Source: Candidatus Binatia bacterium (lineage in GTDB: Bacteria; Desulfobacterota; Binatia; UBA12015). From it: 64,000 nucleotides of DNA. Positions 51,808-59,965 of this stretch are shown here, piece by piece. Made by a program: the position numbers and the translations under genes. The stretch lies in the NCBI GenBank assembly GCA_036563615.1, contig DATCMB010000018.1, positions 186,001-250,000 of the forward strand, written 5' to 3'. The notes beneath the pieces are model-generated. The model saw only the letters and a list, made by a program, of their open reading frames with translations. It ran no database searches and was not told the DNA's origin. How positions within the stretch are numbered: the stretch's first letter is position 1; each line of letters starts with the position of its first letter.

Positions 51808-53059
51808 GGGTACGGCGCGTCGCTCCACGGCAGCCACTTCGGCGGCGCCCGAACTCGGATTCCTTCCCACCCTCGCCCTCATCCTTTCGGTTCTGGGCAC
51901 CGCGCTGTGCGCGGTGGTGCTTTATATCCATCATCGGATCTCCGCTGGCCAGGGTGGCTACACGAGTTTTTGCGACCTGTCGGCCAGCCTGTCGTGCGAC
52001 GCCGTCCTGACGAGCTCGTACGCGACGGTGCTCGGAATCCCGGTCGCCGGGTGGGCGCTCGCGAGCTACCTCGTGACCGGCGCGATCGCGCTGTCGATCG
52101 CCAAGGGACGCGGCGAGGCGCGCGCGCGCTCCGCCGCGACGCTCGCGGCCGTGACCGCCGCGATGCTCGTGATCTCGATCTACTTCTTCGTGGTCTCGAC
52201 CGTCGCCATCGGGGTCGCGTGTCCGCTCTGTCTCTCGCTGGACGCCGTGAACGTCGCGCTCTTCGGGGTCGCCTTCGCGATGATGCGCATGCTGCGCGCG
52301 CCGGCGCCGCCGGGCTGGACGCCGGCGCGGTTCTGGCTGCCGGCGGGCGGCGTGATGGTGGCCGCCGTCGTCGCGCTGATCCTGCTGCAGGCGCCGCGTG
52401 ACACGGCGACCGCCGCGGTGACGGTCGAGGAGATCCGCGAGCGCGATCCGCGCTTCTATGCCTGGTACATCTCGCAGCCGGTCGTCGACCTCGGCATCGA
52501 GCCCGACGAGGCCGCGGATCCCGACGCGGTGACCCTGGTCGAGTTCTCGGACTTCGAGTGCCCGGCGTGCGCGCGCGCCTTCGCCGACCTCGCACCCGTG
52601 CTTGCGCGCGCCGAGGGCAAGGTCGCGGTCGTGCACCGCAACTTCCCGCTGAGCTCGCGTTGCAACCCACAGGTGAAGACCGAAGGCCACGTGCACGCCT
52701 GCGAGGCCGCGGCCGCCTACGAGTGCGCCGCGTCGCAGGGGAAGGCCAAGGAGTACGCGCGGATGCTGTTCGAGAACCAGAGCGCGCTCGACCGGCCGAG
52801 CCTGGTCGGCTACGCGGCGCGCCTCGGTCTCGATCAGAGCGAGTTCGAGCGCTGCCTCGCGTCGCCGGCGGCGGCGGCCAAGGTCGCGGCCGACGTCGCG
52901 ATCGGCGCCAAGGTCGGCGTCGAGTCGACGCCGACGTTCTTCATCAACGGTCGCCGCGTGCCGGGCAGCCTGCGTCCCGAGCACTTCCAGTACGCGTTCG
53001 CGATCGAGCGGGCGCAGAAGACCGCATCCGCCGCGGCGCGGAGCGGCAACGAGCCCTGA
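51806..53059 (+). CDS. VKOR-DsbA fusion (disulfide bond formation)
   Basis: A 417-residue fusion. Residues 18-165 are a four-TM vitamin K epoxide reductase domain with loop cysteines Cys56 and Cys64 (FCDLSASLSCD) and the active pair CPLC (139-142). A fifth TM lies near 175-195. Residues 235-410 are a DsbA-like thioredoxin domain with ECPACARAF (Cys252, Cys255) and the cis-Pro segment VESTPTFFING. It oxidises exported proteins and passes electrons to quinone, replacing DsbA/DsbB. It is divergent from a PMT-type glycosyltransferase operon, with start codons overlapping. VanZ follows by a CTGA overlap. Confidence 0.92.
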   Translation: MGTARRSTAATSAAPELGFLPTLALILSVLGTALCAVVLYIHHRISAGQGGYTSFCDLSASLSCDAVLTSSYATVLGIPVAGWALASYLVTGAIALSIAKGRGEARARSAATLAAVTAAMLVISIYFFVVSTVAIGVACPLCLSLDAVNVALFGVAFAMMRMLRAPAPPGWTPARFWLPAGGVMVAAVVALILLQAPRDTATAAVTVEEIRERDPRFYAWYISQPVVDLGIEPDEAADPDAVTLVEFSDFECPACARAFADLAPVLARAEGKVAVVHRNFPLSSRCNPQVKTEGHVHACEAAAAYECAASQGKAKEYARMLFENQSALDRPSLVGYAARLGLDQSEFERCLASPAAAAKVAADVAIGAKVGVESTPTFFINGRRVPGSLRPEHFQYAFAIERAQKTASAAARSGNEP

Positions 53060-53544
53060 CGCGCGGCGCGACCCGGCCTGAAGCGACCGCAGCGACGCGA
53101 CCAGCGGCGAGCGACGTCGCGTCGCGCTGGCTGCCGGTCGTCGCGTGGGCGTCGCTGATTTGGCTCTTGTCGAGCGACTACTTCAGCGGCGAGCAGACGG
53201 GCGGCTTCCTGCTGCCGCTCCTCGAGCTTCTGCTGCCCGGAGCATCACCGGCGACGCTGGAGGCGGTGCACGCGCTCGTGCGCAAGCTCGCGCACGTCAC
53301 CGAGTACGCGATCCTCGCGATCCTGCTGGTGCGCGCGCTCGACCACCCGGAGCGCGCCGCCCTGACCACGGCGGCCGCGGCCGTCGCCCTCGGGACGGCG
53401 TACGCGGCGGTCGACGAGCTGCACCAGACCTGGGTGCCGAGCCGGGTCGGCTCGCCGTACGACGTCGCGCTCGACGCGTGCGGTACGCTCCTCGGCGCCG
53501 CGCTCGCGACCGCGCTCAGCGCTGGTCGACGATCGCGAGCTTGA
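53056..53544 (+). CDS. VanZ-family membrane protein
   Basis: A 162-residue four-TM protein with the VanZ hallmarks: LIWLLSSDYFSG, RKLAHVTEYAILAILLVRAL, and AAVDELHQTWVPSRVGSPYDVALDACG. VanZ-like proteins are linked to teicoplanin resistance and envelope stress but have no proven activity. No ATG, GTG or TTG lies before the first helix in this frame. CTG at 53056 overlaps the upstream stop as CTGA and is taken as the start, as in the HpnK gene. The 3' end overlaps a convergent small gene by 29 bases. Confidence 0.82.
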   Translation: MTRGATRPEATAATRPAASDVASRWLPVVAWASLIWLLSSDYFSGEQTGGFLLPLLELLLPGASPATLEAVHALVRKLAHVTEYAILAILLVRALDHPERAALTTAAAAVALGTAYAAVDELHQTWVPSRVGSPYDVALDACGTLLGAALATALSAGRRSRA

Positions 53545-53779
53545 TCGCGCGAAGCTGCTCGAGCTGCTCGGCGACGCCCGTCAGCGTCGCGATCAGCCGG
53601 TCGACTTCCCCCTTGGCCCAGTCGAGCTCGCGCTGGCTCAGGCGATCGAGGGCCTGTCGCAGCTGGATGTAGCGCTCGATGACGCCGTTCACTCCTCCGA
53701 GCCCGCTCTCGACCATCCTGTTTTCCACTTCGCCGGAGAAGCGGAGCAAGGCTTCCGCCTGACGCAACACATCGTCCAT
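53516..53779 (-). CDS. Hypothetical 87-residue helical protein
   Basis: A short acidic protein, entirely helical in character (MDDVLRQAEALLRFSGEVEN, then VNGVIERYIQLRQALDRLSQ), probably a coiled coil. The ATG at 53779 has GAGGAG at eight bases. Its 3' end overlaps the convergent VanZ gene. It lies 197 bases after the start-distal end of the AAA gene on the same strand, perhaps co-transcribed. No family recognised. Confidence 0.65.
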   Translation of the reverse strand: MDDVLRQAEALLRFSGEVENRMVESGLGGVNGVIERYIQLRQALDRLSQRELDWAKGEVDRLIATLTGVAEQLEQLRAIKLAIVDQR

Positions 53780-53976
53780 CTGGTGACTCCTCGAGGTCGG
53801 ATCGACTGGCATCAGCGGCTCACCTGATGGCGCTCGATCGCCGCCGTGTCCTTCCGTGGGGGAAACCGTGCCTGACAGAACGTACCACATCCCCGAACGG
53901 CGGATGGTGTCGCAAGCGTCATCCTCGCGCAACAGAAAATCTCGTTGCGTCGGGAGCGCGCGACGGCGTCCGATCA

Positions 53977-55284
53977 TCAAGTGGGAGGGAGCGTGTGCGG
54001 CGTGAGGCTGTTGGGACGGATGTCGAGGCGCGCGAGCTCGGCGTGCAGGCTGCGTAGCCTGCGTCCGGCGCGCAGCGCGACGCGACGCAGGTCGCCGCGC
54101 TCCTCGCGCAGCAGCGCGATGTAGTACTCGCGCAGGAGCTGGTCGCGGCTCAGGTTGGTCGGAACCGTGCGCTCGGCGGCACGCGGCGCGGGCTCGGCGG
54201 GCGTCCGCGCGGGCTCGGTGCGCACGCGCTCGCTCGCTTGCGACGCGCCGTACGTGTCGACGGAGCGCAGCCCGCTGCGCTCGTCGTCGCGATCGAAGTG
54301 CGCCGCGACGCGCTCGCGTAGCTCCGCGTAGTTGCCGGGGAAGCTCTGGCGCGCGAGCTCGCGGCACCACGGCTGCGCCAGCATCTCGGAGGCGAGCGCC
54401 TTGCGCTCTCGCCACATGACGAACGACAGCGCTTCGGCGAAGTAGTCGTAGCCTTCCTTGTCGGGGTCGACGAGCTCACTGCGCCACGTTTCGGCGAGCT
54501 CGCGCGCCTCGGTGCGCAGCTCGGGCAGGCGCTCCGCGGGGACGCGCAAGAGGTCGTAGAGCACGTCCCCGATGAACATCTCCGCGTCGCGCGGCCGCGA
54601 GCGCAGCGGCGGCAGGCGGACCTCCGTCTGGCTGACTCGCACGAGCAGGTCGCGACGCACGCCGTGCTTGTTCGTCAGCTCGCGCGGCTCGGCCGAGGTC
54701 GCGACGATGAACAGCAGATCGCGCCGCCGCGCTTCGCCGTTGAGGAACGAAAGCAGCTCTTCTTGTGCGGATTCGCGGATCTGCTCGAGCTGGCCGATGA
54801 ACACCGTGCCGCGCTCGGGCATGAGCTGACGCGTCGGCGAGCTGCCGGCGTGGCCGAGCTCCGCGCTCGCGAGCCGCACGAGCGCACCGGGTCGCCCCGC
54901 GAGGACGTGCAGCAGGATCGCGAGCTGCTCCTTGCCGACTCCCTCTTCGCCCGCGATCAGCATCGAGCGCGACACGCGCACCTGGTGCAGCGCGCCCGGC
55001 AGCGCGGCGAGCACGCTCGGCGGCGCCGGCGGGAAGTCCGGCACGACCATGCGGACCACCTGGTGCAGGTCTTGCAACAGCAGCCAGCGCATCTGCGAGC
55101 CGAGGTGCGTCGTCTGCTCGCTCGACAGGCCGTCGATCTCGAAGCGGCTCTCTGACAGGCGCAGCTCCGCGTGCCAGAGGTCGAAGAACCCGCGTGCGTG
55201 GCGCCGCTCGAACAGCTGCTTCAGGTACGTACGCCGCTTGCTGACGCAGTACTTGAGGAACCGTTGTTCGCTCGGAAAGCGCAT
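53977..55284 (-). CDS. Degenerate sigma-54-activator-like AAA protein
   Basis: A 435-residue protein. Residues about 85-330 follow the NtrC-type AAA layout: Walker A GEEGVGKE (112-119), ERGTVFIGQLEQI where GTLFLDEI is expected (159-170), RRDLLFIVATSAEPREL, RRDLLVRVSQTEVRLPPLRSRPRD, and WCRELARQSFPGNYAELRERV. The Walker B Asp-Glu is Gly-Gln and no GAFTGA sigma-54 loop is present, so it can neither hydrolyse ATP normally nor remodel sigma-54 holoenzyme. The C-terminus ends in a short helix-turn-helix-like stretch. It may be an ATP-sensing or scaffold regulator. It is divergent from the parvulin gene across a palindrome-rich gap. Confidence 0.75.
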   Translation of the reverse strand: MRFPSEQRFLKYCVSKRRTYLKQLFERRHARGFFDLWHAELRLSESRFEIDGLSSEQTTHLGSQMRWLLLQDLHQVVRMVVPDFPPAPPSVLAALPGALHQVRVSRSMLIAGEEGVGKEQLAILLHVLAGRPGALVRLASAELGHAGSSPTRQLMPERGTVFIGQLEQIRESAQEELLSFLNGEARRRDLLFIVATSAEPRELTNKHGVRRDLLVRVSQTEVRLPPLRSRPRDAEMFIGDVLYDLLRVPAERLPELRTEARELAETWRSELVDPDKEGYDYFAEALSFVMWRERKALASEMLAQPWCRELARQSFPGNYAELRERVAAHFDRDDERSGLRSVDTYGASQASERVRTEPARTPAEPAPRAAERTVPTNLSRDQLLREYYIALLREERGDLRRVALRAGRRLRSLHAELARLDIRPNSLTPHTLPPT

Positions 55285-55356
55285 CGCGTACGAGGGCCGG
55301 CGCGATGAGGACCGCGGCGGAGAACCCGGCCGCGGGCAGGTTTAGCGGAGAGGGTT

Positions 55357-55383
55357 GCGCGGCGTCAATTCCTCACGCCGCGC
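55357..55383. promoter_or_regulatory. 9-bp inverted repeat in the divergent AAA/parvulin intergenic region
   Basis: GCGCGGCGT (55357-55365) and ACGCCGCGC (55375-55383) are perfect 9-base inverted arms around CAATTCCTC. It lies 9 bases before a second palindrome and between two divergent genes, so it may be an operator or a leader hairpin. Confidence 0.45.
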
Positions 55384-55391
55384 GCATGCGA

Positions 55392-55405
55392 TTCCAACGT
55401 TGGAA
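55392..55405. promoter_or_regulatory. 14-bp perfect palindrome upstream of the parvulin lipoprotein gene
   Basis: TTCCAACGTTGGAA is a perfect 14-base palindrome centred 36 bases before the parvulin ATG. A gapless dyad of this length at that position is typical of a dimeric-repressor operator. Cognate regulator unknown. Confidence 0.5.
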
Positions 55406-55434
55406 GCCGCATCGTTTCTTGTCATTCTTGCGGG

Positions 55435-56448
55435 ATGATCGCGAGACTCTCTCTGTGCTTGGGACTGATTGCGGGCTTCGTGCTCGGCGGCTGCGAGCGC
55501 GGAGCACCGCGCGACGAGACTCCGGTTGCCGCAGCCTCGACCAGCGCCCCGGACACTGCGAAGCAGACGTCCGCGACATCGGGCTCCGCAGCAGCGAAGT
55601 CGAACACGGCGAAGAGCGAGAGCGGTGAGGTCGTCGCGCGCTACGGCGGCAAGGTCATGACCGCCGAGGAGCTGACCGCCGAGCTACAACGCCTGCCGCA
55701 CCGGTCGCGCACGATGATGGACGCCGAGGCGCGCAAGCGCTTCGTCGAGAACTACGTCCTGAACGAGCTGCTCTTCGACGAGGGCGTCCAGCAGGGCTTC
55801 GCCGACGACCCCGACATCGAGCGCCAGGTGAACGATCTGCGCCGCCGTCTCGTGATCCAGCGCGTCGTGCGCAAGCTGCAGGACGCGCCGCCGATCACCG
55901 ACGAGCAGGTGCAGGCGTACTACGATGCGCACCCCGAGCGTTACTCGACGACGACGATCAAGGCTCGACACATCCTCGTCAAGGACGAAGCCAAGGCGAA
56001 GGAGCTGCTCGAAGAGGTCAAGAAGGATCCGAGCAAGTTCCCCGAGATCGCGAAGGCGAACTCCGTCGACACGGCGTCGGCGCGCAAGGGTGGTGACCTC
56101 GGCTTCTTCGGTCACGGACGCATGGTGCCCGAGTTCGAGGCCGCCGCGTTCGCGCTCCAGACGCCTGGCGAGATCAGCGAGGTCGTCAAGACGCCGTACG
56201 GCTACCACATCATCCAGCTCGAGGAGCGTCGCGAAGGCGAGCAGAAGCCGTTCGATCAGGTCAAGGAGCAAATTCGCGCGACGCTGCGCAACGAGGCGGT
56301 GCAGGGGCGCACCAAGGAGTACTACGAGGAGCTCAAGCAGAAGGCGAACTTGACGATCGACGAGGCGGCGGTCGAGCGTATCGCCAAGTCGATTCCCGAG
56401 CCGAGCCCGGGCGCGACGTCCCCGGCGATGGCGCACGGCGCGCACTGA
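55435..56448 (+). CDS. Lipoprotein peptidyl-prolyl cis-trans isomerase (parvulin/PpiC type)
   Basis: A 337-residue lipoprotein foldase. The signal peptide ends in the lipobox VLGGC (Cys20). A Ser/Ala/Thr linker to residue 65 is followed by a SurA_N-like helical region (GKVMTAEELTAELQRLPHRS). The parvulin domain is at about 175-275: IKARHILVKDEAKAKELL, KGGDLGFFGHGRMVPEFEAA and TPYGYHIIQLEER. It isomerises prolyl bonds of exported or outer-membrane proteins in the periplasm, as PrsA/SurA do. It is transcribed alone from the palindrome-rich region. Confidence 0.92.
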   Translation: MIARLSLCLGLIAGFVLGGCERGAPRDETPVAAASTSAPDTAKQTSATSGSAAAKSNTAKSESGEVVARYGGKVMTAEELTAELQRLPHRSRTMMDAEARKRFVENYVLNELLFDEGVQQGFADDPDIERQVNDLRRRLVIQRVVRKLQDAPPITDEQVQAYYDAHPERYSTTTIKARHILVKDEAKAKELLEEVKKDPSKFPEIAKANSVDTASARKGGDLGFFGHGRMVPEFEAAAFALQTPGEISEVVKTPYGYHIIQLEERREGEQKPFDQVKEQIRATLRNEAVQGRTKEYYEELKQKANLTIDEAAVERIAKSIPEPSPGATSPAMAHGAH

Positions 56449-56546
56449 GCGGCGGGCGACGCGGGGTGCTGACGTGCGCACGCTGCAGGTGTTCGCGCGT
56501 GCGACGTCGGTGCCGGCGCGCGCGTGATCGCGCTCGACGCGCGCGG

Positions 56547-58481
56547 CTACGCTGGCCGCCGCAGCTTGCGCGCGTCGCCGACGCGAATCGTGAGCGCGAT
56601 GCTGTCGAAGTACTCGAGTAGCGCGAGCGCGTACTTGCGGCTCGCGCCGAGCAGCGTCCTGTATTCGGCGACGGTGATCTCCGGACGGCTCGCGAGGAAC
56701 TCGCGCAGCTTGACGCGCGCCTGCTCGAGCGCCGCGCTCGCGTACCACAGGTCCGGCCCGACGCGGACCACGCGGCCCTGACGCTCGAGGACGCGCAGCA
56801 CCTCGAGCAGCCGCGAGTAGGTCAGGTCGAGATCCTTCTGGATTTGCTTGACGTCCGGCGGGGTGAAGCCGCCGCTCTCGAGCGCGCGCGCGACGCGCGT
56901 CGCGACGTCGGCGTCGTCCTGCGCGAGCTCGACCTTGTGCGTCGGCAGCCGGACGAGCGCCTGCTCGCGGACCAGCACACCCTCCGCCTCGAGCCGCTCG
57001 AGCACGGGCCGGAAGAGCCGCGGCGGCACCGGCACGCGCAGCCGCGAGCGCAACGCCTCGGCCTCCATGCCGGACTCCAGCGGGTGCACGCGGTGGTAGT
57101 GGCGCAGCACCTCCGCGACCAGCGCCGCGAGCTGACGCCACTTGTCGCGCGTCGTGTAGGCCTGCGGATCGTTCGCCTCGGGTAGCGGCACGATCTCCGG
57201 AAGGCCCGCGGCCGCGCGACGCACGTCGGCGTCGGTGCGGTTCATCGCCTGCGCGACGTAGCCGACCGGTGCCGCGAACTCGTGGAGCAGTTCGAGGAAC
57301 GCGTGGATGCGCGGCTGCAGCGCGGGCTCGCGGAGGCGCGCGAGCCGGGCGAGCAGCGCGTCGTCGACCGTGCGGTGGCGCGTCGCGAACGGGTGCAGCA
57401 CCTCGCCGCCGCCGGTCGTGCGCGTCGCGTTCTCGCTGCGCAGGATGAAGCGGTCGCCGTTCGCGACCATGAGCTCCTCGTCGACGACGATCTGGCAATG
57501 GCCGTGCGACTTCGGTGCGAGCTCTTGCGCGCCGAGCACGATGACGCGGCCCATCGTCTCCGCCGTGCCGACGTAGACGCGGACGCGATCGAACGAGCGC
57601 AGCGGACGCTTCGCTCCGGGACGCACCTCGAGCCAGCAGTCGAAGCGATCGGTCGGAAACTCGACGCGCGGGTCTGAGAGTACGAGCCCGCGGCGCGCAG
57701 CGTTGCGATCGAGCCCGCCGAGGTTCACCGCGACGCGCTGTCCCGCGCCCGCTTGCGTCACCGTTTCGCCGTGCACCTGGATCGTGCGTGCGCGGGTCGT
57801 GACGTCGCCCGGACGCAGCGCGAGCGGGTCGCCCTCGCGCACCACGCCCGAGACGGCCGTTCCGGTCACGACGAGACCGTGGCCGTGGATCACGAACGCG
57901 CGATCGATCGGCATCCGGAACCAGCCGGACGGATCGCGCGGCGGCAGCGTCGCGATCTGCTCGACGATCGCCGCGCGGAGCTCGTCGAGTCCCGCGCCGG
58001 TGACGCTCGACACCGCGCACACCGGCGCCGACTCGTACGCCGTCCCGGCGGCCAGCACCTCGATCTCCGAGCGCACCTCGGCCACGCGACGCTCGTCGAC
58101 CAGGTCGATCTTGGTGATGACGAAGATCGCGCGCCGCGCGCCGAGCAGGTGCACGATGTCGAAGTGCTCCTCGGTCTGCGGCATGACGCCGTCGTCCGCG
58201 GCGACGACGAGCAGCACGAGGTCGATGCCGTGCGCGCCGGCGAGCATGTTGCGGAGGAAGCGGTCGTGCCCCGGCACGTCGACGACGCCGTAGCGCCGGC
58301 CGTCGATCTCGTAGAAGGCGAAGCCGAGCTCGATCGAGATGCCGCGCTCCTTCTCCTCCTTCAGGCGATCGGTGTCCTGACCGGTGAGCGCGCGGATCAG
58401 CGCCGTCTTGCCGTGGTCGATGTGTCCCGCGGTGCCGAGGATCGCGGCGCCGTGCGCCGTCTTCGTCGCGAGCGTCGTCAT
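56547..58481 (-). CDS. selB: Selenocysteine-specific elongation factor SelB
   Basis: A 644-residue translational GTPase. The G1 motif is [20 protein letters not shown]2 is in [11 protein letters not shown]3 is DVPGHDRF, G4 is ITKID. EF-Tu-like domains II and III follow to about residue 340. Winged-helix repeats fill the C-terminus ([57 protein letters not shown]), which bind the SECIS RNA. It delivers Sec-tRNA to in-frame UGA codons. The ATG overlaps the selA stop (ATGA at 58478-58481), so selA and selB are co-translated. Confidence 0.95.
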   Translation of the reverse strand: MTTLATKTAHGAAILGTAGHIDHGKTALIRALTGQDTDRLKEEKERGISIELGFAFYEIDGRRYGVVDVPGHDRFLRNMLAGAHGIDLVLLVVAADDGVMPQTEEHFDIVHLLGARRAIFVITKIDLVDERRVAEVRSEIEVLAAGTAYESAPVCAVSSVTGAGLDELRAAIVEQIATLPPRDPSGWFRMPIDRAFVIHGHGLVVTGTAVSGVVREGDPLALRPGDVTTRARTIQVHGETVTQAGAGQRVAVNLGGLDRNAARRGLVLSDPRVEFPTDRFDCWLEVRPGAKRPLRSFDRVRVYVGTAETMGRVIVLGAQELAPKSHGHCQIVVDEELMVANGDRFILRSENATRTTGGGEVLHPFATRHRTVDDALLARLARLREPALQPRIHAFLELLHEFAAPVGYVAQAMNRTDADVRRAAAGLPEIVPLPEANDPQAYTTRDKWRQLAALVAEVLRHYHRVHPLESGMEAEALRSRLRVPVPPRLFRPVLERLEAEGVLVREQALVRLPTHKVELAQDDADVATRVARALESGGFTPPDVKQIQKDLDLTYSRLLEVLRVLERQGRVVRVGPDLWYASAALEQARVKLREFLASRPEITVAEYRTLLGASRKYALALLEYFDSIALTIRVGDARKLRRPA

Positions 58482-59890
58482 GCCGACACCTGCTCGTGGT
58501 GCGGAACGAGGTCCGCCGGATCGCGCACCGCACGCACGTCGAGCAGCACCTGCCCACGCGTGATGCGGCCGACGATCGCGGGCTTCGCGTCGCGGAACCA
58601 GCGCGCGACACGCTCCTCGCTCCACGATTCGTGAGTGACCGCGACCGCGTAGCTCGGCAGCGCGAGCGTCGGCTGCGCGCCGCTGCCGACCTCGGCCTGC
58701 GACGCGACCACCTCGCACGAGAAGCCCGCGGGGAGGGCCGCGCGCAGACGCGCGCACGCCTCGTGCGCGAGCCGCTGCAGCGTCGCAGGATCGCGGCGCA
58801 GCAGGGCGAGCACCGGCAGCTCGGACGAGAGATCCGGCGCCGCGCGGTAGAGCGCGAGCGTTGCGGCGAGACCGGCGAGCGTCAGCTTGTCGACGCGCAG
58901 CGCGCGCTTGAGCGGGTTGCGCTGCAGCTTCTCGATCAACGACGCGCGTCCGACGAGGATCCCGGCCTGCGGTCCGCCGAGCAGCTTGTCGCCGCTGAAG
59001 CTGACCAGATCCGCGCCGGCCGCGAGCGACTCGCGCGGCGTCGGCTCGTGCGGCAGCCCGAAGGCTTCGAGGTCGAGCAGCGCGCCGCTGCCGAGGTCCT
59101 CGATCAGGGCGACGCCGCGCTCGTGCGCGAGCGCGGCGAGGTCGCGCAGCTTCGGCTGCTCGGTGAAGCCGGTGATGCGGTAGTTGCTCGGGTGCGCGCG
59201 TAGCACGAGCGCCGTGCGCCGGTTGATCGCCGCGGCGTAGTCCTCGAGCCGCGTCCGGTTCGTGGTGCCGACCTCGCGCAGGATCGCGCCGCTCTTGCGC
59301 AGCACGTCCGGCAGGCGGAACGAGCCGCCGATCTCGATCAGCTCGCCGCGCGACACGACCACCTCGCGCCGCGCGGCGAGGGTGTCGAGCGCGAGCAGGA
59401 GGGCCGCGGCGTTGTTGTTCACCACCAGCGCCGCCTCGGCTCCGGTCAGCGCGCACAGCGCGTCCTGCACGTGCCGGTCGCGCTCGCCGCGCTCGCCGCT
59501 CGCGAGGTCGAACTCGAGCGCAACCGGATCGGCCGCCGCGGCGGCAATTGCGTCCACGACGCGCGGTCCGAGCGGCGCGCGCCCGAGGTTCGTGTGCAGG
59601 ACGACTCCGGTCGCGTTGATCACCCGCGGCAGGCGTCCCGCGGCGGCCGCGTCGAGCCACGCTTCCGCACGGCGCAGGATCGCGTCGGGCGACGCCTCGT
59701 CGGTCGCGCGCGCGGCGGCGTCGGAACGTTTCGCACCAAAGCGCTCCCCGTCGCGCGCCGCGCGCCGGGCGTCGTCGAGCACGCGCCGCACCGCTTCGAC
59801 CAGCAGCGGACGCGCAAAGCGCTCGCGCAGCGCCAGCGCTTGCGGGTGCGCGAGCAATGCGTCGACGCTCGGCAGGGAGCGAGGGTGCAT
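58478..59890 (-). CDS. selA: L-seryl-tRNA(Sec) selenium transferase SelA
   Basis: A 470-residue PLP enzyme. The N-terminal helical tRNA-binding domain is followed by RVINATGVVLHTNLGRAPL, VVNNNAAALLLALDTLAARREVVVSRGE and AHPSNYRITGF. The Schiff-base lysine lies in SFSGDKLLGGPQAGILVG. It converts Ser-tRNA(Sec) to Sec-tRNA(Sec) using selenophosphate. The genome should therefore make selenoproteins; neither selC nor selD is in this window. The ATG at 59890 gives the usual length. It is divergent from lgt with a 75-base gap. Confidence 0.95.
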   Translation of the reverse strand: MHPRSLPSVDALLAHPQALALRERFARPLLVEAVRRVLDDARRAARDGERFGAKRSDAAARATDEASPDAILRRAEAWLDAAAAGRLPRVINATGVVLHTNLGRAPLGPRVVDAIAAAAADPVALEFDLASGERGERDRHVQDALCALTGAEAALVVNNNAAALLLALDTLAARREVVVSRGELIEIGGSFRLPDVLRKSGAILREVGTTNRTRLEDYAAAINRRTALVLRAHPSNYRITGFTEQPKLRDLAALAHERGVALIEDLGSGALLDLEAFGLPHEPTPRESLAAGADLVSFSGDKLLGGPQAGILVGRASLIEKLQRNPLKRALRVDKLTLAGLAATLALYRAAPDLSSELPVLALLRRDPATLQRLAHEACARLRAALPAGFSCEVVASQAEVGSGAQPTLALPSYAVAVTHESWSEERVARWFRDAKPAIVGRITRGQVLLDVRAVRDPADLVPHHEQVSA

Positions 59891-59965
59891 GGCCAGCGGG
59901 GGTAGCAAAGCGCGCGCTGCTTCGCCTTGGTTGGCGCGGTGCAACCGTTCGCCGCACGGCATAGA

